64,000 nt of DNA from NCBI RefSeq assembly GCF_032854445.1, contig NC_088304.1, positions 32,668,810 to 32,732,809 of the forward strand. The letters are read 5' to 3'. Positions within the stretch are counted from its first letter, which is position 1. Each line of letters begins with the position of its first letter. The notes under the pieces were generated by a model. It did not search any database and was not told the DNA's origin. It saw only the letters and a list, made by a program, of their open reading frames with translations. Source of the DNA: Liolophura sinensis (taxonomy: Eukaryota > Mollusca > Polyplacophora > Chitonida > Chitonidae). Below, in pieces: positions 1-12,770 of this stretch. A program made the translations under genes and the position numbers.

Positions 1-740
1 AAAAATGGATCGCCGTCCCAGGTCAGTAATCGCAAGGTCATTTTCCAAACCGACGTTTAACACAAACTAACAAAGAGCTAAAAAAGGAAGATAGAGTATG
101 AAATTGAAAAAGTCAGCAGTTTTCGATGATGTTGGAAATGCGCAATGTATGTTCTACGCGAATGAGTGAAATCAATATTAAAATCGTGTGCCATGTTTGT
201 ATATACGTTTGTCGATAATAAACTATGTATCTCAGTTGCGCTTTGATCGCAACTGTTCATGTATCTAACGTGGCGATCTAATTCAACAACCTGAATAACT
301 GCCCGGGTTTAGGGCGGAATTAGACACAATCATGAAGCATAGTGCTAGAGATTCTGGACGCTCTGGCCATGTTCACGTAATAGAGAATTATACTTATTGT
401 AAAACTTTAGGAAAAACTTAACGAATGAGTTTGGTGAGATAACCCCGACACATTAGTTTTTGCACTAATAACTTGTGGCGTTCATTGAAACCCTCATATA
501 ACACACAGGATCTAGTAAATGATACAAGGCGAGATTGTATACGCCATATGCAGGACCCTTCGGTATATTGCTGTCCAAGTAAGGATAATTTACTAAGTCA
601 AAATTGAAATCATCCCTCTTGTAAGGCCTTCGAGAGAGATAACCGTTTTTGATATTTGTACAAATATAGGTCCACATCAAACATAGCATCTGGAGTGTCT
701 GTGGTTTTCTTAAAATTCAGCTATAAATATCTATGTATTT
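1..740 (-). mobile_element. Penelope-like retroelement, 3' part (copy A)
   Basis: Read on the minus strand, positions 689-465 encode the C-terminal end of a Penelope-like reverse transcriptase, including the stretch LVNYPYLDSNIPKGPAYGVY. Related codons for the preceding TTD motif extend to about 735 in another frame. The block NSCDQSATEI around 230-260 matches the same position downstream of the reverse transcriptase at 10.4-13.3 kb. The last 80 bases (near the word gtttaacacaaac) match the 3' region of copies B and C. Frames are broken, so this is a dead 3' remnant, and it runs off the left edge of the window. The alignment to copy B was done by eye. Confidence 0.7.
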
Positions 741-891
741 CACAGGCTTGCTATGCATGGGTTGATTAGGTCTAGCACATCAGCAATATGGCTTTTAGTG
801 AAAGAGAAACATCGGGACTGGTGAGGATTACTCTGTAATAGTTTCTCAGTTTAATCATATTCTTACGAGAACAGCTACATGTCAGCCTAGT

Positions 892-906
892 GGGGGGGGG
901 GGGAGG
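892..906. repeat. poly-G tract
   Basis: A run of G interrupted by one A. Shorter G or C homopolymers also occur at 6031-6050, 12897-12907, 36778-36789 and 41083-41092. Confidence 0.9.
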
Positions 907-984
907 GGTTCACAATTTGTACATGCGCCCATCGGTATGCCTATGGACGGTGCATTGCTGAGAGAGGTGACACCAGAAGACCTG

Positions 985-1720
985 ATCAGTGAGAACACTG
1001 GATATTGGGTTCCGTTCTCTGCTGTTACGTACAGTCTAGTGTGACATCAGAAGCGTCAGAAGTCCTGAGCTGTAAAAACACTGGATATGAGTTCCTTATC
1101 GCCTGCCATGTACACGTCCAGAGTAATGGGGTTCCTTATTCTGTTGTTATGTACGGAGTCCAGAGTAACATCGGGTACGCAAAAAGTACTGAGCAATGAG
1201 AAGACTGGATATGGGGTTCCTTATTCCGCTGTTATGTACAGACTGCAGAGAAACATCAGGTACGCCAAAAGTACTGAGCAATGAGAAGACTGGATACGGG
1301 GTTCCTTATTCTGTTATTATGTACGGAGTGCAGAGTAACATCGGGTACGTTAAAAGTACTGAGCAATGAGAAGACTGGATACGGGGTTCCTTATTCTGCT
1401 GTTATGTACAGAGTCCAGAGTAACATCAGGTCCGTCCGGGAAACTAAGCATTGAAAAGCCAGGGTATGAGATTTCTGCTGTACGGCAAGGTTTAATATTG
1501 AGTTCCGCGTAACATAAGGTGTGGAATGTAAAGATGATGCTCAGAAGCACAGCGGTGAGAAGGCTGGATGCGTTGTGTTTTACGGCACGGTCACTTACTG
1601 AGTTCAGAGTAACATCAGGCACGGAATATGAAACTGAGGCTCGGAATCACAACTGTGAGGACTGGGTGTGTTCTTCCCTGTGCCATGGTTATGTGACGAG
1701 GTTTGAGTAACATTAGGAGG
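985..1720. repeat. Diverged 85-bp satellite array
   Basis: Tandem units of about 85 bp; the word gagaagactggata recurs at 1198, 1283 and 1368. Each unit carries gagtccagagtaacatc and a GAGAAG core followed by a G-rich segment and a 'gttatgtac' block. The order and wording match the 93/99-bp units at 16.67-19.6 kb (gagtcccgggtaacatc, then ggtgagaaggc, then ggttatatac), so both belong to one family. This array is diverged and has a different period. It lies immediately 3' of a minus-strand broken gene, as does the larger array. Confidence 0.85.
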
Positions 1721-2465
1721 CATCGAATTGAGAGTAACGCTGGGTACGGAATGTGGGGAAGATTCCTCGATCATGAGGTTGGGTGTACACCGCCCAATGG
1801 TTTCTGTTGTACAAGCCACTGGCGTCATAGCCCTGTGGATGGTGTCATAGCCCTGTGGATGGCGCCATAGCCCTGTGGATGGCGTCATAGCCCTGTGGAT
1901 GGCGTCATAGATATTACCAGTTTTGTTTCCCCAGTGCTGTCTGTATGGTCGTCCGCACTTTTTAAATTCACCAAGAAACACCCAATTGGCCTCCTACAAC
2001 TCTTCTTCTAGCCACCGTTGTCCCTTTGTGTAAACTTATTGATTTAAGGTGAATGATTGCACCTGATTCCTGCTCAAACTAGAAGAAGCGCAGAAATCCA
2101 AGGTCCGTCGTTGATGTCAATACAAGCCCTCTTTGCTACGAGCTCAGCTGTGTTGTTAGAATTACACACAACGCTGATAGCACCTCCCTAACTGTTCGGC
2201 TTCAATTGGCTTGTGCTGTTACAATCATATAAAGCCTGTCGACGTATCGCACCTCTTGGTCATCACCGGTAGCGCAGTAATTCTTGATTTCGTCCTCGGT
2301 GATGGAATGGGTATAGAAATATGTCACTTTGAAAAAGTTCGACCGACAAGCGAGTAGCTGCTGATAGGCTTGGTCAATCGACGACGGACAGGTGGCATTC
2401 ACCAACCGAGGAGCCGCCAGCGACTGGGCAACGGCGATGAGAGTCAGAAGAGTCTTGTATCCCAT
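1720..2465 (-). pseudogene. Secreted cysteine-rich protein, broken copy 1
   Basis: An ATG at 2465-2463 opens an 87-codon frame ending at 2202. It starts with a signal peptide (MGYKTLLTLIAVAQSLAA, then PRLVNATCPSS) and continues with cysteines at ATCPS, LLACRS and KNYCAT. Past the stop, matching sequence continues in other frames: GGAISVVCN and AKRACID near 2180-2110, KGQRWLEEEL near 2020-1990, then FKKCGRPYRQ and GNIYDAIHRAM near 1960-1890. All of these have counterparts in the same order in the gene at 19570-20239 (GAISVECE, AKKTCIG, RGQKWLEEEV, LKRCQHPYTQ, GEIFDAIQNA). No known family is recognised. The signal peptide and paired cysteines suggest a secreted protein. Frame changes and stops indicate a pseudogene unless introns have been missed. 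Confidence 0.6.
1823..1912. repeat. 20-bp minisatellite, about 4.5 copies
   Basis: The unit gtcatagccctgtggatggc is repeated with one or two substitutions. It lies inside the sequence corresponding to the C-terminal coding part of broken gene copy 1. It falls between the residues matching DAI and TPV of the second copy, so it looks like a local expansion of former coding sequence. Confidence 0.9.
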
Positions 2466-2519
2466 TCCGAACCTCACTGAAAAACTTAGGGTATCTAGTA
2501 TCTGACTTGTCACGTTTAA

Positions 2520-5500
2520 TATTGATCGACCATAGCCTGTATCGCTTCTCTCGATGTCTCGGCCTTTATGAAAATCACTGCAGAAAAAAGACTGTCCTTA
2601 AAAAGGATAAATGGGAAAGCATCTTTTTGAGTCCCCGATACTTCTGCAGTGTATTATCGGTGTAGGCTACATCTGAAAAGGGACTAAAGAGTCATGATGA
2701 ATGAAAATCCTCTGTGTGTTAAGACCGGATGTGTCTCCTCATGTGTCGACTTTCAAATACCGTTGTGTCCCTCGTAATAGCACCATTAAAACACCTGCGC
2801 CCAGTTGTTCGAAAGTGCATTAGCTAATACTGGTTTTATGTTATATTTTGTGTTTAAAAATTTAGCCTAACTCACCAGCCCATACAGGTGTCCAAACTTG
2901 AATCAGAGCATATAACGGCCACAGAATTAGTTCATATTTAAAATACCGCTACCGGGTACACCATTATATTGGGGCTATGTACAAAATTTACTATTTGGCT
3001 TAAAGGTAAATCTTTTGAACAACCTAGCCCTGGAGTTAAGAATAAACATGCATGAAGAGCCGAATGCACCGCTGTGAGAAGTCCGTGTCTGTGTAATAGT
3101 ACATGTCACGGTTATATACCAGATTAACGTAAAGCACATAGAGAAACGGTCAGTGGTATTGTGACAAAACGTTTATTAAGCGTGTAACAACAAAAACAAC
3201 AATATGCACAACCTTAAAAAACAAGGGCAGATCAGTAAATCATACAATCAGGTCAATATTGTTGAGTGTTTTTTTTGTAAATCTTAACGAGACATATTGG
3301 GCTTTTGAATCATTTGGTGTTTATTGTTTACTTTATTCGGGGTCTTCTTGTAACATAATATAACTAGTTTGTATCATGTATCTATTTCAGCTTGTGATTG
3401 ACAGCAGTCATTTGATATACCTTAACTCGCCATGTATACAGTAGGTGATGCTACTAATATGTGCTATGTTGTTTATGCTATTCTTTTCGTTCTTTTTCTT
3501 TTTAAAAACAATTATTGTCATGATAAACGGCTTTACTTTTTCTGATGGTTTTTTCTTCTTCTGAATTTTACTTACATCTGCCCACGGGATAACGTAGCAA
3601 TCTTAGACTTAAGTCAAAATATCAATTCACTTTATAAATGTTATTTCTTACGTAACAAGGTCAAAATATTGCTTGACGGCATAAATTCTGGGTAAGTTAT
3701 TGTACAACAAATTTCAGCCAAAATTACAGAAAGAGAGATACCGAATTGAATGATTGAAATTTTGACTTGAGCCTAAGGTTGCTTCGTGATCCCGGCGCCA
3801 GGACTGTTATTTAAAATAATTGTTTAGCACGATAATGGTAGAAAACATGAAGCAGAAAAATGTATAACGCATGTTGAATTTGAAGATGAATTTTTCATTG
3901 CATTCTTTATAGCGTTCAGAACCTGTTGATTCTTTTCCAGTCTGCGGTATGCAAGTGTGTACCTAAATGTGTTATTAAATCTCATTTATTCCCATGTTGG
4001 TCTGGTACTAAACTGTTATTTTTCTTTTGTATAAAATTGCAAACCACAACTTCAATTTACTGACACAGTTCATCACCATAAGACTTGGGTTACACGATTG
4101 TCTGTTAAACATTACGCACCGCTGCATTAAGTACATCTGTACTCCATGTAGAAGTCCTAATTCTGCAAAAACAATGACAGTGTTTAGAGATAACAGTCAC
4201 CAACGTTCAGTCCTCCGGTGGACCCAACCTGTATCTGTAATCCGCATTCATAAACAGACGCGCGTCAAAAAATGTCAAAGGGTATTAATATCCCGCAGGT
4301 AACCGTGGATGCACACGTAGGCAGGAAGTGCGTGAGGTAGATCCTACTAGGATTTGCGCAGTTCAAAGCCAGTACCCACGAACGTCACATGATTGGCATT
4401 GTCTCACATGCATAATGAGTGCACATAGCCATATAGCAGGTAAACAGCCTATTCTATATTTTTAGGAAGTGTTTAGGAATTTTCCGTTCCTTGAATATCC
4501 GGGTCCATATAGATACACAATATTATACCACAGCTGGAAAACCTGTACAACATAAAAAATAGAGACAATTATGATAAACAATAGAGAACTGCATATGACA
4601 ACTGACACGTGCGCCGGATTTTATTAAGTCCCCAAACACTACTGTCATTGTGCACTGAAGGACTGTTTCAAAGGCAGACTTTACAAATCAGGTCATTTAT
4701 TTGTTTGTTCACAAGTACTTTATTGGGGCTAAATAAATGAGGATATGTTGACAGGGCACATGCCTGCCTTTGTCCAAATAGTATGACGCAAACATTAAGT
4801 AACACGCACCTAATGCACCTTGAATTTGAAGATGGCTGATTTACCCTATACTGTACAGCTTCAACATACTTGTACCTCGTGCCTGTTCTCCAGTGCTACA
4901 CGATGGCCTGATAAACATTAAGCAGCGCTGGTCTATTCAACCATTACAGCTATGAAGCTAAAATTTGGTGTCGCTATAACCAATGTGTGGTCTTACTTTT
5001 AGCGGAAAAAAACTGGTGATAAACTGAAAAGACACGGTATTTCAACAACAGCAAATTAGGTGATATCGCATGTACTTTTAATCTGTGCTTAATAGTTCGG
5101 ACGCTTTTCCAGGAAGCTGCAAATTACAACTGCTATTCATTACCAAATCACATTTGTTACACAGTGAAATATAAAACTTTTACTCACCGCTGACATATTT
5201 AGCTTCCATGTTGGAGATGTAAGGGGAATTCTTCTTCGATTATTCTCCATTATCTGCTATAATTCCGGGTGGAGCACATTCTACCTGTCACACATAAGAA
5301 AACATGTAGACGTCCCATTACAAGGCAACAAATGGAAAGCCACTCAGACTTGAGAAGACTTGTATCAAAAATGCCTCTTTCATTATAGCGCTGTCTGGTG
5401 GTCGTCAGGTAACGCGATATAATACGAGGTTTTCTTGTATTTTATCATCAACACTAAGAATAACGACATCGACTACGACTATCCCTTCTTCCCCTAAATC

Positions 5501-5640
5501 TAGCTGTACGTGGCAGCTAAAACATCGTACCAGTTGCCAGCTATCATACCCTCGTCGCTGTTTTGGTTTTACTCCCTATGTTGTAAGTCTTTCACTGTCC
5601 TCTAAAGGTGGTCACTGACAAGATGTTCTGCTGAGAAAAT
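2520..5640. other. Intergenic, no gene seen
   Basis: AT-rich sequence without an open frame showing a recognisable motif and without clear tandem repeats. Nothing here supports a gene. Confidence 0.6.
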
Positions 5641-5804
5641 ATTTATTTATCTATTGGATTGTTACTTAACCAACAAAAAAAATTTACCCAGTCGATAGCG
5701 GTCATTTTGATGGGTGAAGGAAACCGCAGTGGCTGGCGTAAACCTCCGGTCTTGGTGGGTTGTCTCCCCTTGTAGTCACCATGCAAGGCTCCACAAAAAG
5801 TAAG

Positions 5805-6032
5805 ATTTATTTATTTCTTTATATATTTGATTGCTTTACACCGTACTCAAGAACATATCACTTATTCGACGGCGGCCAGCATTATGGTGGGAGGAAATCG
5901 GGCTGAGCCCGGGAGAAACCCATGACCATCCGCAAGCCAGCATAAGCTGAACTTGAACTCACGGCGACCGCGTTGGTGAGAGGTTCCTGTGTCATCGCGC
6001 CGCTCTAGCGTGCTAGCCCCCTCGGCTTCACC
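5805..6032 (-). repeat. SINE family 1, reverse orientation
   Basis: The 3' tail (TTTATTTATTTC, then a core reading 'gcggccagcattatggtggg') is followed by the reversed tRNA-like head, ending near 6025 at the sequence for tagcgcgctagcgc-type words. It is followed by a C-rich and (CA)n tract (6031-6063), which may be a target-site or assembly artefact. The copy matches the full units at 27193 and 63025. Confidence 0.8.
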
Positions 6033-6063
6033 CCCCCCCCCCCACCCCCAACACACACACACA
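6032..6063. repeat. C-rich tract and (CA)n
   Basis: A poly-C run followed by a short CA microsatellite next to the head of a reversed SINE. Confidence 0.9.
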
Positions 6064-6109
6064 ATGAGAGTGGGGAAATCCACAAAAAACAAAAAATGGT
6101 CAATTTACA

Positions 6110-6860
6110 TATACATATAAGGTCTGTTTCATTCCCCACAGTTCAGCTTTAAGAAATACTGATGTGCACCCATTCATTCACTAACGTGGAACTCAGTTTC
6201 TTCTCGTGTGCTGTTCTCAACATGTCAAAGCTGTACGCTACAGAAACATATTTCATTCAGTCCTTTGATTTCATATGAGGTGGTTATATTCGTGAATAAT
6301 AAAGACTATAATGTCACCATTACAGATTAGTGAAAGTAACCATTCCAAGTGGCTCGTGTGAAAGCTGAGCTGGCAACATGGATAACGACTTTCAGAGCTA
6401 CTTTACATATCGTTAATGCGTTTTGTTTACTTTCATGAGTTTTAAATGCACAACTAAACTCAGGTTGCAATTATACCTCAGTTGCAAAATTACTAAAAAC
6501 TACTTCGGCCACACCACGGATTGCCTGTGTGTATTTGTGGGTCACGTGACTATAGTAACCATGCCACGTGAACATGGGAATGCCGGCATAATCACTTTCG
6601 GTGCGTCGAGTTTCTTGACACATACACGCATGCTTGAAAACTACTGCTAAGGATGTGAAAATGTTTTTGACGACAAAACCACAGGTGTGGCAATTTGCCG
6701 CCTAATGGAGGACCAGCAAACTGACTCTGTCGCAATTCGCAGCCTGATGGATAATCACATAACGGACACAGTTTACACAATGTTGTTCCCGGGTGGTATT
6801 CGTAAACAAGGGTTAGAACATAAATGGATAATAATGAATGTACAAGTTATAGAGGGGATG
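6110..6860. other. Intergenic, no gene seen
   Basis: Short open frames only, none with recognisable motifs. Confidence 0.5.
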
Positions 6861-7345
6861 GAATAGCTTGGGAAAAGTATTCCTCACGTTAAACCGACGA
6901 AAATCCGCAGATTGCTGACAGATTCTCGGTCATTGCTCCGCCCTGGCACACTAACAACCTCCGCCACGGAAGCCCCAGCACAATTATTCTTCTCGTGAAT
7001 AATAGCTTAGCACACGTATCCATAAACCTCTCATGAACAGAAGATTTGCTCAAGTATTCCTGTCGTTGATAGTAACTTAGCACAATTATTCCTCACGCGA
7101 ATAGTAGCTATGCACACATATTCTTCCTGTGAACAGTAGCTGAGCACGTATACACGGACCTTGTAGCTTAGCTGGATAGTAGCTTAGCTCAAGCATTCCT
7201 CTCGTGAATAGTAGTTTAGCCCAATTTTTCATTTCGTGAATAGAACATATATTTCTCTCGTGAATAGTGGCTTAGCACACATAATCCTCTCGTGAATAGT
7301 AGCTTAGCACATACATTCCTCTCGTGAGCATTAGTATAGCACAAT
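6860..7345. repeat. 32-bp minisatellite, diverged
   Basis: Repeats of cctctcgtgaatagtagctt followed by agcacacata-type words. The clearest units are at about 7255-7340, with a spacing of 32 bp, and degenerate units extend to about 6890. Open frames on the minus strand here are made of this repeat and are not genes. Confidence 0.8.
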
Positions 7346-10300
7346 AATGACAATAGAAATAATAATATGATATGATTATGAAACAAAGTATAAAAAAACA
7401 AGTAAAATATAAGAACCTGCTATGATATCCAGCGCGGTATCAAGTGTCATAAATAGTGCAAAAGAGAATCTGGCTGCAAGCTTTCTGAAGTGCACAAAAA
7501 CCTCCCTGGTATAAGATCGGTAAGCCGACCTAGATCTCTAAAATGACCGCTCAGTCTCACGTGCAACAGCAACAAGCACAACAGTGTAGTGTTGAGATTG
7601 ACTGATTGATTGATGTTGAATCGTTAGACCTCATAACTGCAGCCAACTCCTCTGACGCCCCTACACTGTCGAGAATTTAAAACGCTCTTTTCTCACCATT
7701 CATATTGCCGACGACATATCGTGACCAGAAAAAATGAAAGCGATTGTTTCTTTCCCTGTGGCAGTCCTACATAAATGTAGTAGTTCATTTAACACATGAA
7801 AACTTAATAATTTCTAAAGTTGAATGTCCCAATGGCAACTTTTCTGAGCGACTTTTATTTTGATAAAGTTATAAGCTACTCTAGCTATGCACTCTAGTCT
7901 AGCTAGTGCAGGGAAAACACAGATGAAAATGTGTATGTGGAAATATACAAGCGGGTCGACACGCAACACGAGAAAGATCAAATCACTTGTGTGGACAAGA
8001 CTTTGCTGTGCTTTACGCAAATACATAGAAAGATACATATAAAAAAGATGTAAAACTGACATTGCCATATTCTGAAACCGAATAGGTGCCCACAAAACCG
8101 ACATTGCCATAACCTAGGTCCCAATGGTAGACCACGAAACCGACATAAAGGCCTACGTGGGCCACACATGGGTTGCTGGCAGACCTTCTCACACATGACC
8201 GTATAGGAAGACAACATGGATTGGACTTCACAGCGACAACACTGATGAAAGGCATTTGATAAATATGCTGTAAGCAGGTTCAGAGATATGGCTGTCATAC
8301 GAATGGGGACAGACAGACAGACTGACGGACGGAAGGACAGACAGACAGACAGCCGGACAAGGCCATGACAATATTCCATAGCCTGATTTCAGCACACCCA
8401 CTAGCGGATGATGCTCACCGACTGTCTCCGTGTGTCTTACAACGGTTTCTTCTCACGCCAACTTTAATTCAAAAGGGACAGCTTCAATTTTGAAAATGTA
8501 AACTAACGTTACTTGGGTAGCAATATACCTAAAAATCCCGAACAAGACGTGCACATATCTCGCCCTTTAACACTTGTTACATCCCTTTGTATTCGTCGTT
8601 ATTACTACAATAAGCTAGTGTGTTAAGCGCATTCAGCAAATGGCTTATACACAAAGTGCCTTATTTTAAGCTTCAAAATAAGTGCAAATCTCTTGTGTAC
8701 GCATGCTTCTTGTAATGCACTTGGCGTCCCGAATCTCAATCCCTCAACATCTTAACGGTGTCTATCTCCGCTAGACCCTGGGATAGGGATAACATATGCA
8801 TTGTGTTGAATTTGTCATAAATTGTCTTATTTTTCCTAAGCTTAGATTTGTATTTAAACACCAGTTTTGTCACGAGCGTCTAAGACAACTCTATGCATCA
8901 AACTAAAACTTCCTAAAGTAAGAATCATGTGGTCCAGGCTGTGTTTAAATCCAAACGGTGTTCACTGTAAATGGGGAAAAACCTCCCATCAACTTAGTAC
9001 AGTTGGTGTTTAAAGTTTTGCTTAACAACCTGGCGGTTATTATAATCGCCGGAATAGCTGTCAGAGTGTTATTTTTAATGCGAAAATGGAATAACTGAGC
9101 GGCCCGCATGGTAAGGAACTCGTACATTTCTGTTTCGGTCATGTTACAGACAAACGTATCTGAGAATCGACCGTGATTACTTGTATCTAGTACACGATCG
9201 AGGCGTTAACCTCAAAATATTGCGTCATTGACGTTACTTGTTCATGTTAAGACGTTCAGACTAAAAGTTTGTGTTCATTGAAACATCAGTTAAAATAGCC
9301 AGCTGGAAAGCCTATGCGTAGTACAAGACTGAGGTGGCCTAGAAAATAAGCCCAGTACTAGACTAAGTTGGTTCAGTCGATTGTGTGGACAGGCATCGGG
9401 TAACACGCACACAAAAGATGTTATTCTTCAGATATCTGCCACTTGATATTAGTTTATACATGGATGTAAGCAACTGTATTGGTGGCCTGTCTGAGGTAAT
9501 ACAGTGTTGCAAATCTGTGTGTAAGCTGTTTAACTGGTCTGGTGAGTACGGAGGTGCAAAGGTTGTCTGCTGGCACCGTTTCGATGAATAAACCAGTTAC
9601 AGTTGGATCAGGTCTTTTCTCCATTGAGCCTGGTTCGTGTTACACTCACATTTAAGCTAGGTTAAAATGTGACTTAAGCATATTACAGTTTCGTGATCCT
9701 GGGACTTATTTATTTATTGTCTCGAGATTATAAGAAAAATTCAAACACATCTGCAATTAATATGTTTTGCTTAAAATATCTGCACTGAATCTCTTCTACC
9801 GAAGTACTGACTACAATTCAAGTTCTTTACTGTTCTGAGTTTGGCTTTTTAAGTACATGCCATTAATGACTTCAGTTTCGTGATAAATACGAGCTCTGCA
9901 GGTTATTGAGTGAGAGCTTTATTAATCCTCATATCGCATCCGGGCCCAGTATGAAGGTCACTGACACCATATATTTCCGTAACCTATCACTGAGTAACCA
10001 TGTAACGAATTTATCCTGCAAAACCCCATCAATTCATTGCAGAAGACCTATGTACAGGTGAATCGATTCAGCGATGTGACAACAACGATGTGAGATAACG
10101 TACTCAGCTGACACAAATGGCGTCGTCTACAGGATTCGAAAATATTCACGTCCCACACGTGCCCCGTTGCTTTCCAATGAAAAGCGGAGTATTTTGTCTG
10201 ATGCGGGATTTTGTCTGACAGCCATCTTGTAAGTATGATTGAGATCATCCCGTTAACGTTTACTAAAACTTGTTTGCCTGTGTGACAGGTCAGGTAACAT

Positions 10301-10360
10301 TTTTGTGATTGTATGTACATGTAAATAGCATTTTGTTAATGCAAGGGGGAGCACTCCGCA
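7345..10360. other. Intergenic, no gene seen
   Basis: The only structure I see is a short (GACA)n microsatellite at about 8308-8353. The frames on either strand lack recognisable domains. The 133-codon minus-strand frame at 7978-8379 includes the microsatellite and is repetitive (SVCLSFRPSVCLSV), so I do not call it. Confidence 0.5.
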
Positions 10361-10361
10361 T

Positions 10362-10920
10362 ATGTGCTCTAATGTTCTCAAGTTGTCCCCCTTTTCTCGT
10401 GGTTCTGTCCAACTGAACTGTAGTTCTATCCAACTGAACGATTGTTTGACACTGAATTCCCAAAGCAAACATTTAACTATTTGTGGACATACCAACTGGC
10501 TCACATGTCCATCATTTGATACATCGGCCACTTTTATTTCTTCACTGAGTGGTAAATGTTATTCTGTTAATCCCTACGTTAACTTAAGTTGTATTGCGTC
10601 CAATTGTATTTACTTGGTAACATGCAAGAAGTGTGGTCAGCAGTATGTTGGGAAGACCGCCCAGAAACTACATCTACGGGTGAACTGGCATCGTAAGTCC
10701 GTGCCCCAAAAACCATTGCTAATAGGCAAGCATTTCTCTGCCTCCGACCACGACTGGGACCATTTCAGCATTCAAATAATAGAATCGGTTAATCGATCAG
10801 CAAATGAGACAGATGTCGCATTTTAACGTAAAATCCGTGACCGGCAGCTTTTCTGGATGCTAGATATTGGTTGAATCTTCCTGCATGGGTTGAATGATAA
10901 CGATATGGGAATCGGCAATG
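10362..10920 (+). pseudogene. GIY-YIG endonuclease domain of Penelope-like element
   Basis: The open frame 10362-10826 contains CIYLVTCKKCGQQYVGKT, the GIY-YIG core with the cysteine pair typical of Penelope endonucleases. It is followed by LHLRVNWHR, GKHFSASDHDWDHF and IQIIE, which cover the Arg, His and acidic positions. After a TAA the same frame continues through RKIRDRQLFWM and, after a TGA, HGLNDND, the usual end of the domain. This domain nicks DNA for insertion. Two in-frame stops make the copy defective. Confidence 0.8.
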
Positions 10921-11132
10921 TAACATCCAGCCAACCACATGACTCCATCATAACAAATTTATTCAAATACCATAAATGTAGGCCTCGCAGTCATGGTAGG
11001 AGGAAGATCAATAAAAACATGATATATTGTACCGCCCTGTAACTACAATTCAAACTCAACACGACTGACTCTTTCTGATGATAAAGTATTTAGACAGAGG
11101 CTTTGATTTAATTAACCTACCACGCATCTTTA

Positions 11133-12770
11133 ATGAACCTGATGGTCGTAGTGCTGTGCCTGACTTATTTTAATATCCAAGAGCCACTTTGCATATCCTA
11201 TGAGTATACAAAGCCTATCGCTTCAAAAATTTTCATTTTAATTCAGGCCATCAAGAAATTCGATTTGGCGACGTATACTTCTGGCGGCTATAACTGTTGT
11301 TGTGAATCATCAGTTTTTACCTTCAACAAATGTAAACATGTCCTGACTGGTGACCTTAATATTATTAAGAATCATGAGCTATGGAGTCTCTTCTTGAGAG
11401 GTCCTTAGTATAGAGAAAAGAGAAATGTCAACATTCGATCTAACAAAAAAATATCACCTCAGCGCTTGAGGAATATGTTCAAAAAGGGTCAAAACGGAAG
11501 AAAGTGGATTCTTCGGTACTTAAGGATTGGCTTGACATTGCCAAAAAGAAGGTTAGATTATCTATACACCGTATGCTCCGCATAAAATTAAACAGGTTCT
11601 GAATTATCACGCTATGCAAGAAACACTCGCTGACCTTCATAGTAAATTTGTCATCACTGTAGCAGACAAGGCTCCTAATAATGTCATTTTATTTGCAAGA
11701 ATTACTATTATCAAATTCTTGTTCAAGAGCTATGTACATCTACAAAAACATCCACCTATTCTTCTACTACATCTGGAGGAACTACGTAATAAACACAAAA
11801 CCTTTCTTAAACAAAAGGCGCCTAAATATACCTACCCGTCATACAGAAATACCTCAACTTTACTGGATTCCTAAGATGCATAAATCCCTATGTAAGGCTC
11901 GACTTATTGCGGGTTCACGAAGTTCTACCACCAAACTCATTTTAACCCTTCTTAAGACAGCGTTACAAGAAGTAAAGTCATTTTGGAATAAGTATTGTTG
12001 TGCCATAACAAAAAATTCAGGTGTCAACTGCATGTGGATTCTTAACAACTCCAAACGTCTTACAGAAGAACTTGATGCTCATTATGCCTTTACCGTACAA
12101 AGACGTATCCACCTGGCATTTCTGTACTCTCTGTACTAAAATTCCTCACAAAGATCTTATTGAAAGAATATCGTCGTTAATTGTCTCGGTATTTACAGGT
12201 TACTGTTACATTAACGTCAGAAGCTATAAGGCTTTCTTTAGTTCTGCTAATTATAAAGGTTACCACTCATGGGATGTTACATTATTTAATGAATTACTTG
12301 AATTTCTTATTAATAACATCTACGTGAAATTCGGGGATACCATTTACCAACAGTGAATAGGTATTCCAATGGGTACCAATTGTGCGCCTCTTTAGGCAGA
12401 CCTATACCTGTTTTCATACGAATATGACTATATGCAGAAATTACTTAAAAGTAATATCTTTAAAGCTCGATCATTTTCATTTACCAAACGGTATATTGAT
12501 GATCTACTTGCGTTAAATAACCCCAGTATTGCTGAAGCGGTGTAGGAAATCTATCCGCCTTCACTGGATTTAAAAGAGACAACAGATAGTCCTTATGGTA
12601 CATTTTATTTGGATCTATTTTTGTACAAAGATGAACAAGGTCTCCTTTCACGCCGCCTTTACGAGAAAAGGGATAATTTCAGTTTTGATATTGTAAATTA
12701 TCCTTATTTGGATAGCAATATACCAAGGGTCGTGCATATGGCGTATACATATCTCGCCTTGTAGCATGTC
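11133..12770 (+). pseudogene. Reverse transcriptase region of Penelope-like element
   Basis: Segments in changing frames give, in order: SYEYTKPIASKIF and a cysteine cluster; HVLTGDLNIIKNHELWSL; VADKAPNNV; WIPKMHKSLCKARLIAGS; SGVNCMWILNNSKRLTEELD; FCTLCTKIPHKDLIERISS; IGIPMGTNCAPL; RYIDDLLALNN, which is the catalytic YxDD box; and VNYPYLDSNIP. These are the standard blocks of Penelope-like reverse transcriptases. In-frame TAG codons, a TGA at 12354-12356 and at least three frame changes interrupt it. Confidence 0.8.

Noticed and set aside
7978-8379. 133-codon minus-strand frame
   Set aside because: It includes a GACA microsatellite and shows no recognisable domain.
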